10,759 nt of DNA, taken from the NCBI GenBank assembly GCA_904502025.1, contig CAJGDJ010000054.1:1-10759 (forward strand). The letters are read 5' to 3'. Below the pieces are notes generated by a model that made no database searches, was not told the origin of the DNA, and saw only the letters and a list, made by a program, of their open reading frames with translations. Both the position numbers and the translations under genes were made by a program. Shown here in pieces: positions 1 to 6,951 of the stretch. How positions within the stretch are numbered: position 1 is the stretch's first letter; each line of letters begins with the position of its first letter. The DNA is from an uncultured Muribaculaceae bacterium. Its GTDB lineage: Bacteria > Bacteroidota > Bacteroidia > Bacteroidales > Muribaculaceae.

Positions 1-2
1 AT

Positions 3-3000
3 ATATGGGTATTACCCGTCTCTGGTTCGTATGAAGTGGTTTCAAGGAATGGCTATAAATGGACTGCTGATCCTCGTGTCTTTGAAAAAAATGAAAAAGG
101 GGAAAATCTTACAATGTACACATCATCTCATGAACGATATTTATATACTATGAGTAATGGATATGATGCGATGAATGTGCCTGAAGCTGACTCTATTAAA
201 GGTCAACGCGTGATGATTCATAATATGTGGTTGCAATATTGGCCTTCGGATATTGCATTTACAAAAAGCAATACTGTATTCAATATGCGCGATGGTCAAA
301 TTCAAATTCGCACATGTCCTTATAGCGGTGGTTATAATACATCTACTGGTAAGTGGTCGGGCAAGCCTACTCACGCTTATGCTCAAATTGGTTATGGTTA
401 TGGCTATAATAAGCAACATAACGATTATGTAAATGTGGTAAATAGCACTAATTTCACGGCTACCAATACCTCGGTTAACTGTTGGAGTGAATTAGAGCGT
501 GTAAATGATAACGTGCTTGCACTTTATACCAATGTGCCTGGTAAAGGGTTCTCAAAATTTTATATTACAGCCGTAGAGCAAGATAACCCTGTTACGATAA
601 CTGGAATTACCCAAAAAATGGATATGAATAATAATGTTATTAATACCATTTCATGGACTCCACAAGAACATGACCGTGGAACAATTCACCGTTATCAAGT
701 TTATTATAGAGTAAAAAAGAGTGGCGAATCTGTTTATGAAAAAGCTCAAACAATCGATGGTGCAACTCAATATCCTTGGACTCTTGCAGGTGTAACTGAA
801 TATGAAGGTAAATATGCTGGTCAAACATTTACATTTGACCACATTGCTCCTTATGGAGGAACAAATATAAATGACTTCTATGATCGTGTTTATGAATATA
901 TGGTTATGCCTATCTATGATGCTTCAAGCCATTTTGGTACTGAAAGTAGTATTGTGACAAAAACATCAGAAGTGCCTGATTGTTACATTGGTGGTACATT
1001 TAAGCAAGTAACGGATAATGGAGGTCCTAATGGTGAAACTCGTTATTCATTTAATGCTCAACTTGACCCCGTAATTTATGCAGGTACTCCAAGTGTCTCA
1101 ACTATTTCACGCATGATTATTGAACCCCTCGATGAAGCTACTGCTACAAACTTGAAAGAAGCTACAAGCATCACAACTTCGGCGGGAACAGCAACCGCTA
1201 AAGAGGGTTCGGTGACATTTACTGCTAATGGTGCAAGTGTAACTACTTCAAATAATTATTATGTTGAAGTAACAGGCTTTACTGTAGGAACTGATGGTAA
1301 GTTGCCATCTATTGTGTGGCATAATGTTGATCCCAACAATACAACACAATATAACAATCCAATTCTTAATGAATACAAAATAAAGGTTTATGTAGAAGAC
1401 ACTCCTACAGCATTTGTGATGCCAAGTGGAACTCTCTCTACAACATTGAATGCTCCATATGTGACATTGAGTTTGACCGAAGCATCGGTTTATCCACTTG
1501 TTGGTGATTATAGCTTCTTGCAAACCGATGATTTGTTGCCTTTAGGTGCACAACGCCGAGTGGGTTCTAATGAGGTTACAAATCCAGTGTCGTTAAATAA
1601 CGCAAACACTCTTGGAACAAAAGGTAGTGCGATTGACCCGCTATTGGTAACTGATGAAGTGTTAGAATATTGGAATATCAAATATCATTATAATATATTT
1701 AAAAATGGGGAATATCAGATAAAGTATGGTGTTGATGCTTCTAATGACTGTAATTATAAAAAAATGATGTGGGATATTGTAGGTTTTCCCATTGAAAGAA
1801 CAGAATGGGATATTCATACTAAAATGGGACTTGACGATGCTCAAAAGGCTGCAAATGAAAATCTTACAAAATATGGATATAATACAGCAACAACCGATCC
1901 TATTTATACAGCTCATATCGATGTAACATATACCCGAAAAGATAATAATGAAATCAAGGCTGATGTGTTTGGTCAGAATGTAGCATCTTCGACAATTGTG
2001 TTTAGTGACGCAGTGAAGAATGGAACTATATTCCCTAACTTGGGGGTTAGTTTTGGTTCGCCGTTTGTGCCACTCCGACGCACATCAACACACTGGGATG
2101 TAAATGCTAATGTAGAAGGTGACAATGACGAATATGGAGGCTATTTCCCAATATATTATGATGCTGTGGCACAGTGGAGTTGGCCAGCATATACCGATAA
2201 TTTAAATAGATATGTAGGTTTCCATGCTGTTACAACAATGAATTGTGTGGGTCACTATGTGACTAATGTTGACGGCCAAATGAGTAGTGTTTGGGTTCCA
2301 TATTATGCTCCATCGGTATTGAGTGATTATTATGTGGACCAAACAAATATCACTCTTGGAAAGGACGGAAACTTTACTGATAATTATGGCGGACAGGTAG
2401 AGCCTCTCGTGATGGAAGGAATAGGATATGATGGCACGAAGAATACCGACTGGTCGGCTTTGGCTGCTGAGGCTAAAACATTACCAATGCAAGTGCACTA
2501 TGTGTGGGGTGGCAATAGGGATCTTACCAATGAGGAGTCTGATCGAAAACTTGTATCAACAGATGTGCTTTTGACTGCTGATTATCCTATTATTGAATTT
2601 GTGTGGGAAAATAAATATATGCCAACAATTATCGAAAACACTGGTGATGATTTATATTATTCTCTCATGCCTGAAAGTGAAGCAAACCTAACAAGAATGA
2701 ATATGATTTCATCTGAAAATCATTCGGGAGTTTATGCCGATTATATTACAACTGTTACCGGTGTAGAGGGTATTCTCACCGATGCATGTGGAGGAATCAA
2801 GATTTATCCTAACCCTGTGGGTAGCACATTCACTTTGGAAGCTCCAATGACTATCGGTAAAGTGAAAATCTTCACTATGGATGGTCAATTGGTTAAGGTG
2901 GTGAAAGGTGTAAAAGATACCACAGTAAAAATCAATGTTGATGAATTGCCTCAAGGAATGTATATCGTAAACACCCTTGGTATAGCAAAAATGATGATTA

Positions 3001-3008
3001 AACAATAG
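3..3008 (+). CDS. Large secreted protein with type IX secretion C-terminal tail (5' end missing)
   Basis: The frame is already open at base 3, so the true start and signal peptide lie upstream; the GTG at 36 is only an internal codon. About 1,000 residues are visible. Counting from the GTG at 36, residues ~185-315 look like a fibronectin type III fold (ISWTP at 205-209, then HRYQVYYRV). The last ~71 residues (from ~920) match the T9SS type A sorting domain (TIGR04183/Por_Secre_tail): a KIYPNP opening, a KIFTMDGQLV strand, then LPQGMYIV and a basic end (MMIKQ). Proteins with this tail cross the outer membrane through the Por machinery and are released or anchored on the surface. The middle is rich in Asn, Thr, Tyr and Gly, like an extracellular beta-rich protein; no catalytic motif is recognised. 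Substrate or ligand is unknown. The tail call is firm, the FnIII call moderate. A terminator hairpin follows directly. Confidence 0.9.
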   Translation: MWVLPVSGSYEVVSRNGYKWTADPRVFEKNEKGENLTMYTSSHERYLYTMSNGYDAMNVPEADSIKGQRVMIHNMWLQYWPSDIAFTKSNTVFNMRDGQIQIRTCPYSGGYNTSTGKWSGKPTHAYAQIGYGYGYNKQHNDYVNVVNSTNFTATNTSVNCWSELERVNDNVLALYTNVPGKGFSKFYITAVEQDNPVTITGITQKMDMNNNVINTISWTPQEHDRGTIHRYQVYYRVKKSGESVYEKAQTIDGATQYPWTLAGVTEYEGKYAGQTFTFDHIAPYGGTNINDFYDRVYEYMVMPIYDASSHFGTESSIVTKTSEVPDCYIGGTFKQVTDNGGPNGETRYSFNAQLDPVIYAGTPSVSTISRMIIEPLDEATATNLKEATSITTSAGTATAKEGSVTFTANGASVTTSNNYYVEVTGFTVGTDGKLPSIVWHNVDPNNTTQYNNPILNEYKIKVYVEDTPTAFVMPSGTLSTTLNAPYVTLSLTEASVYPLVGDYSFLQTDDLLPLGAQRRVGSNEVTNPVSLNNANTLGTKGSAIDPLLVTDEVLEYWNIKYHYNIFKNGEYQIKYGVDASNDCNYKKMMWDIVGFPIERTEWDIHTKMGLDDAQKAANENLTKYGYNTATTDPIYTAHIDVTYTRKDNNEIKADVFGQNVASSTIVFSDAVKNGTIFPNLGVSFGSPFVPLRRTSTHWDVNANVEGDNDEYGGYFPIYYDAVAQWSWPAYTDNLNRYVGFHAVTTMNCVGHYVTNVDGQMSSVWVPYYAPSVLSDYYVDQTNITLGKDGNFTDNYGGQVEPLVMEGIGYDGTKNTDWSALAAEAKTLPMQVHYVWGGNRDLTNEESDRKLVSTDVLLTADYPIIEFVWENKYMPTIIENTGDDLYYSLMPESEANLTRMNMISSENHSGVYADYITTVTGVEGILTDACGGIKIYPNPVGSTFTLEAPMTIGKVKIFTMDGQLVKVVKGVKDTTVKINVDELPQGMYIVNTLGIAKMMIKQ

Positions 3009-3032
3009 TAGATATTAAATAGTAGTTTGTCG

Positions 3033-3068
3033 AGGTGTGGGTTGCATCAGCAATCCACACCTTTTGTT
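3033..3068 (+). terminator. Rho-independent terminator after the T9SS gene
   Basis: A 13-bp stem (3033-3045 with 3050-3062) contains one G-T wobble and a four-base ATCA loop. It is followed by TTTT and a further T-rich stretch. It begins 24 bases after the stop codon of the upstream gene, so it most likely ends that transcript. Confidence 0.85.
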
Positions 3069-3078
3069 TATTATCTAA

Positions 3079-3105
3079 TATTAGTGTCCGATAAAACATT
3101 TTCAA
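3079..3105. repeat. Dispersed repeat motif, copy A
   Basis: The 18 bases at 3079-3096 (TATTAGTGTCCGATAAAA) recur with one mismatch at 10581-10598. In both places TTTTCAA follows after 1-2 bases. Both copies lie just downstream of a gene for an exported protein, and both open a stretch of hairpin-rich non-coding DNA. The motif may mark the edge of a repeated intergenic element or a decayed insertion-sequence end; no transposase is visible nearby. Confidence 0.6.
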
Positions 3106-3115
3106 GGGCAAATGC

Positions 3116-3352
3116 GTGCGAAGCACGGGAGAGCGTAGCGTCTATAATAACCGAGGGTAGAACGAAGTGATACCCCCGGAAAGGGAATAATCAATCCTTC
3201 TCACCAAGCCGTCCGGAGGACGGGAATGGTGTAAATGTATATGATTGTTTCGCGTCTGACGCATGTGTGTGGATTGTAATAACCGGAGGTTTCGGGCTAA
3301 AGCCCTCAACCTCGCGGTTATTTTAGACGCTTCGCTTTCATGTGCTTCGCAC
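3116..3352. repeat. Structured element bounded by 38-bp imperfect inverted repeats (MITE/REP-like)
   Basis: Bases 3116-3153 and 3315-3352 are inverted copies matching at 33 of 38 positions; the outer 11 (GTGCGAAGCAC) are exact. The 161 bases between them hold local hairpins: 3151-3159 with 3171-3179 (8 of 9 paired), CCGTCC/GGACGG at 3209-3223, and GCGTC/GACGC at 3252-3262. A further large hairpin, at 3278-3322, reaches into the right arm. No reading frame is supported inside. Long terminal inverted repeats without a gene suggest a miniature inverted-repeat element or a REP/BIME-like intergenic repeat. An invertible segment is another possibility, but no TAnnTTTG promoter box is seen inside. 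Confidence 0.7.
3278..3322. other. Long hairpin nested in the 3116-3352 element
   Basis: AATAACCG (3278-3285) pairs with CGGTTATT (3315-3322). GAGGTT (3286-3291) pairs with AACCTC (3308-3313), and GGGCT (3294-3298) pairs with AGCCC (3301-3305). That is 19 base pairs interrupted by a TC/TC internal loop and one bulged G. The same AATAACCG octamer occurs at 3146-3153, so the right arm can pair either locally or with the distant left arm: two mutually exclusive structures. Confidence 0.7.
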
Positions 3353-3416
3353 TACTTCAATGATTTAATCATATATAGGGGGCTTGTAATTTACTAATAG
3401 ATAATAAAAGGTTTTG

Positions 3417-3463
3417 ATTTTGCGTCGGTAACTCTATTATTTTTCTAATTACCGATGTAAAAT
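3417..3463. repeat. 15-bp inverted repeat with 17-base A/T-rich spacer
   Basis: Bases 3417-3431 and 3449-3463 are inverted copies matching at 13 of 15 positions; the two differences are G-T wobbles if transcribed. The core is TCGGTAA/TTACCGA. The spacer is mostly A/T. It could be an operator-like dyad, a weak RNA hairpin or the remnant of another repeat. Surrounding DNA (3353-3510) is A/T-rich and shows no gene. Confidence 0.5.
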
Positions 3464-3510
3464 ATGTCATTTTTTATAAATATATTAATATAAAAACTGT
3501 TTTTGATACA

Positions 3511-3601
3511 TTAAACCCCAATTTCCATTCGGTCTAAAACCACGCGTCAGCCCAGTGCCCACCTGTTTTAGGGGGGCTGTCGCTTGCGACTGAGGGGTTA
3601 A
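3511..3601. other. G/C-rich foldable patch with possible pseudoknot, upstream of the zeta-like gene
   Basis: An outer pairing TTAA(A)CCCC (3511-3519) with GGGGTTAA (3594-3601) encloses CTAAAAC (3534-3540) with GTTTTAG (3565-3571), CAGCCC (3548-3553) with GGGCTG (3574-3579), and the tight hairpin GTCGC-TT-GCGAC (3579-3590). The second and third pairings interlock, which would be an H-type pseudoknot. The patch stands out in G+C content from its A/T-rich flanks. Whether it is RNA or a DNA repeat is unknown. No coding frame is supported. Confidence 0.4.
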
Positions 3602-3722
3602 CTGTCAAAAACCAAGAACAGAAGTAATGTACATAAACATGATTCTCCTATATTCTATCCATTATTTTTTTACCTTAGAGGAATGAACTTTTAATAAAGT
3701 TATGTATTTAAAAATAAATGTG

Positions 3723-3730
3723 TAACTTTG
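3723..3730 (+). promoter_or_regulatory. Candidate -7 promoter box of the zeta-like gene
   Basis: TAACTTTG fits the Bacteroidota -7 consensus TAnnTTTG and ends 16 bases before the ATG at 3747, which would give a very short leader. No convincing -33 TTTG is seen at the usual spacing; the upstream DNA is A/T-rich. Confidence 0.5.
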
Positions 3731-3746
3731 TAATATAAGTATTATA

Positions 3747-4322
3747 ATGAGCAAGAATCTTTACATAATCGGAGGTTGTAATGGAGCAGGAAAAACAACT
3801 GCCTCATTCACTGTGTTGCCCGAAATATTACAATGTAAAGAATTTGTAAATGCCGATGAAATAGCCAAAGGACTTTCTCCGTTCAATCCCGATAGTGTTG
3901 CAATTGACGCCGGAAGACTTATGTTGCAAAGAATAGAGGAACTTCTTAATCGTAATGAGTCATTCTCAATTGAAACAACTCTTGCCACAAAGTCATATAT
4001 AAACTTAGTTCATCGAGCCCAAAATAATGGATATCGAGTACATTTAATATTCTTTTGGCTTGAAACTCCGGAATTGGCTGTGCAACGTGTAGCAGAACGG
4101 GTAAGAAGCGGAGGTCACAACATTCCAATTGAAATAATATTGCGAAGATATAAAGCCGGTATTCAAAATTTGTTCAACATTTTTATGAAAGAAGTTGACT
4201 TGTGGATGATTTACGACAATAGTCGCACTCCTCGAACCTTTGTTGCTAAAGGTGGAAAAGCCACCAAGAAAGAAATTATATCAGAAACAACCTACAAAAA
4301 AATTAAAGCCTATGTCGGATAA
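3747..4322 (+). CDS. Zeta-toxin-like P-loop kinase
   Basis: This 191-residue protein has the hallmarks of small zeta-toxin family kinases (Zeta_toxin/AAA_33 clan). A Walker A loop, GGCNGAGKTT, lies at residues 9-18. NADEIA follows with Asp37 at the position of the proposed catalytic Asp. SIETTLAT has Glu76, and a lid segment RVRSGGHNIP (118-127) is followed by RR at 133-134. Well-studied zeta/PezT toxins phosphorylate UDP-GlcNAc and block cell-wall synthesis; whether this short form does so cannot be read from sequence, and some relatives may act on other substrates. It lacks the long C-terminal region of plasmid zeta proteins. Its last 11 bases overlap the next gene, so the two are almost certainly co-expressed. 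A TAnnTTTG box lies just upstream. The flanking non-coding patches suggest an accessory insertion. Family assignment is firm, toxicity is inference. Confidence 0.88.
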   Translation: MSKNLYIIGGCNGAGKTTASFTVLPEILQCKEFVNADEIAKGLSPFNPDSVAIDAGRLMLQRIEELLNRNESFSIETTLATKSYINLVHRAQNNGYRVHLIFFWLETPELAVQRVAERVRSGGHNIPIEIILRRYKAGIQNLFNIFMKEVDLWMIYDNSRTPRTFVAKGGKATKKEIISETTYKKIKAYVG

Positions 4323-4491
4323 AGAAGTAAAAGAATTTATTGACAAACTTAATGCCGGATTAAAAATGGCTGAAGTAAGGATGTTGAAAGAGAAATCGTT
4401 ACATGGCGAAACTATTGTTGTTTATTCTGAAGAAAAAGGTATACAACACATTCCGGCAAGTCAAATAATAGCCGACGAAACACTAAAATAA
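4312..4491 (+). CDS. 59-aa protein overlapping the zeta-like kinase; candidate antitoxin or partner
   Basis: The ATG at 4312 overlaps the kinase stop (TAA at 4320-4322) by 11 bases in another frame, the usual layout for translational coupling. An in-frame ATG at 4240 lies inside the kinase and would add a Lys/Pro-rich stretch that is just the kinase gene read in another frame, so 4312 is preferred. Residues 1-30 look like an amphipathic charged helix (SDKEVKEFIDKLNAGLKMAE...). They are followed by a short beta-like part (ETIVVYSEEKGIQHIPASQI) ending in an acidic tail. From memory, small proteins with a helix and an IPA-type end accompany zeta-like kinases in other Bacteroidota; I cannot verify this here. 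In classic epsilon-zeta and PezAT systems the antitoxin precedes the toxin, so the order here is reversed. Function is inferred from position only. Confidence 0.72.
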   Translation: MSDKEVKEFIDKLNAGLKMAEVRMLKEKSLHGETIVVYSEEKGIQHIPASQIIADETLK

Positions 4492-4687
4492 GATTATAAT
4501 TATTTTCGGCTTTGCTTTCTTCCATAAGGAGTTAGCCCTTCCGTCGCTTCATTAAACTATACCCTAAAAGTTGGGCAGGGGAGGAATGGACTGGCTAAGC
4601 CGTTATGTTTCATTCTGTCAGTCTGTCTAAAATCCAAGAACCTCACTTGTGTCGGCCGTATGTTTTAATTTTTTCAGCATAGTTCCC
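4492..4687. other. Non-coding spacer between the zeta-like cassette and rsmA
   Basis: No reading frame is supported here. A patch richer in G+C (about 4505-4625) has weak pairing potential: CGGCTT (4507-4512) with AAGCCG (4597-4602), or alternatively TTAGCC (4532-4537) with GGCTAA (4593-4598). At 4623-4641 a 19-base box resembles 3602-3619 on the other side of the cassette (shared CTGTC, an A-run, then CCAAGAAC). No good terminator is seen directly after the 59-aa gene. Confidence 0.4.
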
Positions 4688-4716
4688 TTGTGTTAAGCAT
4701 ACTTTTATTATCTTTG
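4688..4716 (+). promoter_or_regulatory. Promoter of the rsmA operon
   Basis: TATCTTTG (4709-4716) matches the Bacteroidota -7 consensus TAnnTTTG. TTG at 4688-4690, 18 bases upstream, fits the weakly conserved -33 element. The leader to the ATG at 4757 would be about 35 bases, A/T-rich and without a clear Shine-Dalgarno sequence, as is common in this phylum. Confidence 0.65.
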
Positions 4717-4756
4717 CATGTTATAAAGATTAATTATTAAGATAAGAAACGAATAT

Positions 4757-5539
4757 ATGCGACAAGTAAAACCCAAAAAAGCTCTTGGTCAACACTTTTT
4801 GACCGATTTGAGTGTTGCGGCACGCATAGCTGCCACGCTTGATGATTATAAAGGCTTGCCGGTTCTTGAAGTAGGTCCGGGAATGGGGGTGCTTACTCGT
4901 TTTTTGCTCGATAATGGTCATGATGTAAAAGTTGCCGAAATCGACTCCGAGAGTGTGGCATATCTAAATGAAAATTTCCCCGATTTAGATGGTCGCATCA
5001 TTGAGGGCGACTTTCTTCAAATGCGTCTTGATGAGCTTTATGAGGGGAACGACTTTTGTGTGATAGGAAATTATCCATATAATATTTCTTCGCAAATATT
5101 CTTCAAAGTGCTTGATTATAAAGACAAGGTAACATGTTGCTCGGGAATGCTTCAAAAAGAAGTCGCCGAACGGTTGGCTGCCGGTCCGGGCACTAAAACA
5201 CGTGGTATTTTGAGCGTGTTGTTGCAAGCATGGTATGATGTGGAATATTTGTTTACAGTTAATGAAAATGTGTTTAACCCTCCACCCAAGGTAAAATCGG
5301 GGGTGGTGAAGTTGCGACGAAACAATGTAACCGATCTTGGTTGCGATGAGCGATTGTTTAAGACGGTGGTAAAAACGTCGTTTGGTCAGCGTCGCAAAAC
5401 TTTACGTAACTCCCTGCGTGGGTTGTTGCCACCCGAAGCCACGATTCCCGATGATGTGATTTTCACGCGTCGCCCCGAGCAACTGAGTGTCGAGGAATTT
5501 ATCTACCTCACAAATCTCATCTCAGGGCTTAGAGGATAA
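4757..5539 (+). CDS. rsmA: 16S rRNA (adenine(1518)-N6/adenine(1519)-N6)-dimethyltransferase RsmA
   Basis: RsmA (KsgA) transfers four methyl groups from S-adenosylmethionine to two adjacent adenines in helix 45 of 16S rRNA, late in small-subunit assembly in the cytoplasm. The 260 residues are normal length. KKALGQHFL (7-15) is the family's N-terminal signature. EVGPGMG (38-44) is SAM motif I, AEID (60-63) the acidic motif II, and GNYPYNIS (104-111) the catalytic NxPY motif. FNPPPKVKS (173-181), FGQRRKTLRNSL (209-220) and RPEQLSVEEF (239-248) are typical C-terminal blocks. All key residues are intact. The start at 4757 places the lysine-rich leader directly before LGQHFL, as in homologues. A promoter box lies 40 bases upstream. 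mgtE follows after 44 bases on the same strand, an adjacency I recall in other Bacteroidales. Confidence 0.97.
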   Translation: MRQVKPKKALGQHFLTDLSVAARIAATLDDYKGLPVLEVGPGMGVLTRFLLDNGHDVKVAEIDSESVAYLNENFPDLDGRIIEGDFLQMRLDELYEGNDFCVIGNYPYNISSQIFFKVLDYKDKVTCCSGMLQKEVAERLAAGPGTKTRGILSVLLQAWYDVEYLFTVNENVFNPPPKVKSGVVKLRRNNVTDLGCDERLFKTVVKTSFGQRRKTLRNSLRGLLPPEATIPDDVIFTRRPEQLSVEEFIYLTNLISGLRG

Positions 5540-5583
5540 GAGAACAAAAGCATTATTCATTAACCACACTCACACTATTACCC

Positions 5584-6942
5584 ATGAAGGAATATACTCC
5601 CGAATATCTCGAACACATTCGCGAGGTAATTAACACCCAAAATATTGATGTTGCCCGTCAAGAACTTGATGGGCTTCACCCTGCCGACATCGCCGAACTG
5701 TATCAAAATCTTAACCTCAAAGAGGCTGAATTTTTGTATGATTTGCTCGATGAAGACACTGCCGCCGAAGTGTTGATGCAACTCGACGAGGACGATCGTC
5801 GCAAGCTTCTTCGCGACATGCCCGCCGAAGAAATTGCAAGCCACATCGACCACCTCGACACCGACGATGCTGTTGACATTATCCAAGAACTCGACGAAGA
5901 TGAACGAGAAGAAATTCTTTCGCATATCGACGACGTGGAGCAAGCCGGCGACATCATTGACCTTTTGAAATATGATGAAGATACTGCCGGTGGTATAATG
6001 GGCAAGGAGATGATTGTAGTGAATCAAGAGTGGAGTATGCCCGAGTGTATAAAGCAAATGCGAATGCAAGCCGAGGAGATTGACGAGCTTTACAATATCT
6101 ATGTTGTGGATAACGATAATCGCCTCAAAGGTATCTTCCCACTCAAAACGATGATTACCCACCCATCGGTGTCGAAAATCAAGCATGTGATGGAAGAAGA
6201 CCCGGTATCGGTAAAAGATGATGCACCGATTGAAGATGTGGCTCGCGACTTTGAAAAATATGACCTTGTGGCAATGCCGGTTGTCGATTCTATAGGTCGC
6301 CTTGTGGGGCGTATCACTGTCGATGACGTTATGGACCAAGTGCGTGAATCGAGTGAAAGAGACTACCAATTGGCTTCGGGGCTTTCGACCGACGTGGAAA
6401 CCGATGACTCGATGTTCACTCAAATTCGTGCTCGCATGCCATGGTTGTTAATTGGTGTGATAGGTGGATTGGCTGCTTCATGGTTGCTTGGCTTGTTTGA
6501 TGATTTTAATCCGGTTTTGGCTCTATTTATTCCATTGATTTGTGGCACAGGTGGAAATGTAGGGATTCAATCATCGGCAATCATTGTGCAAGGTCTTGCC
6601 AATGGCTCGCTCGAATTGAAAGACTCGGGGAAGCAGATCATTAAAGAATTGGGAGTGGGCTTGTTTAACGCTCTGATAATTTCTCTTGTGGTGTTTGGAT
6701 ATGCAACAATATTCCATAGCACATCAATTTCGGTGCCTATCTCGGTGTCGTTATCGGTATTTACGGTAGTAATTTTTGCTTCAATATTTGGAACATTTGT
6801 TCCTTTGACACTCGAACGATTTAATATCGACCCTGCACTTGCTACCGGTCCCTTTATTACCATTACCAACGACATTGTGGGCGTAGTTATTTACATGGCA
6901 ATCAGCTCAGCACTAATAGATGCTTTGGGTGCTGCGTTATAA
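5584..6942 (+). CDS. mgtE: Magnesium transporter MgtE
   Basis: MgtE is a dimeric inner-membrane Mg2+-selective channel gated by cytosolic Mg2+. The 452 residues show the full family plan. An acidic helical N domain (about 20-125) carries repeated L-D-E-D motifs. A CBS-domain pair (about 135-255) includes NIYVVDNDNRLKGIF and AMPVVDSIGRLVGRITVDDV. A connecting helix ending near 285 leads to five transmembrane segments (about 286-306, 311-333, 353-375, 384-408 and 422-447). The pore region has GTGGNVGIQSS (321-331), and TM5 has GPFITITNDIVG. Its Asp430 corresponds to the Asp that binds Mg2+ in the Thermus thermophilus pore. The acidic N and CBS domains form the Mg2+ sensor in studied homologues. 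The ATG at 5584 starts a typical KEYTPEYLEHI helix. The gene is probably co-transcribed with rsmA (44 bases upstream) and with the next gene (9 bases). No Mg2+ riboswitch is visible in the short spacer. Confidence 0.96.
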   Translation: MKEYTPEYLEHIREVINTQNIDVARQELDGLHPADIAELYQNLNLKEAEFLYDLLDEDTAAEVLMQLDEDDRRKLLRDMPAEEIASHIDHLDTDDAVDIIQELDEDEREEILSHIDDVEQAGDIIDLLKYDEDTAGGIMGKEMIVVNQEWSMPECIKQMRMQAEEIDELYNIYVVDNDNRLKGIFPLKTMITHPSVSKIKHVMEEDPVSVKDDAPIEDVARDFEKYDLVAMPVVDSIGRLVGRITVDDVMDQVRESSERDYQLASGLSTDVETDDSMFTQIRARMPWLLIGVIGGLAASWLLGLFDDFNPVLALFIPLICGTGGNVGIQSSAIIVQGLANGSLELKDSGKQIIKELGVGLFNALIISLVVFGYATIFHSTSISVPISVSLSVFTVVIFASIFGTFVPLTLERFNIDPALATGPFITITNDIVGVVIYMAISSALIDALGAAL

Positions 6943-6951
6943 TCAACATTC

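Noticed and set aside
36..38. GTG at 36 as the start of the T9SS protein
   Set aside because: The frame stays open upstream to the window edge, and no signal peptide follows the GTG, which an exported T9SS protein needs.
3101..3360. TTCAA on both sides of the 237-bp element as a target-site duplication
   Set aside because: The copies (3101-3105 and 3356-3360) are 10 and 3 bases from the inverted-repeat ends, not flush, and five bases are easily matched by chance.
4240..4311. Upstream in-frame ATG extending the 59-aa gene to 83 aa
   Set aside because: The added 24 codons lie inside the kinase gene and give a Lys/Pro-rich stretch typical of an out-of-frame reading; the ATG at 4312 at the kinase stop is the natural coupled start.
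5540..5583. Mg2+ riboswitch or other leader before mgtE
   Set aside because: The spacer to rsmA is only 44 bases with no stable stem; there is no room for a known Mg2+-sensing leader.
5578..6423. Long open frame (281 codons) on the reverse strand
   Set aside because: It lies wholly antisense to mgtE, whose domains and motifs are unambiguous; its His/Phe-rich translation is what the reverse complement of acidic mgtE codons gives.
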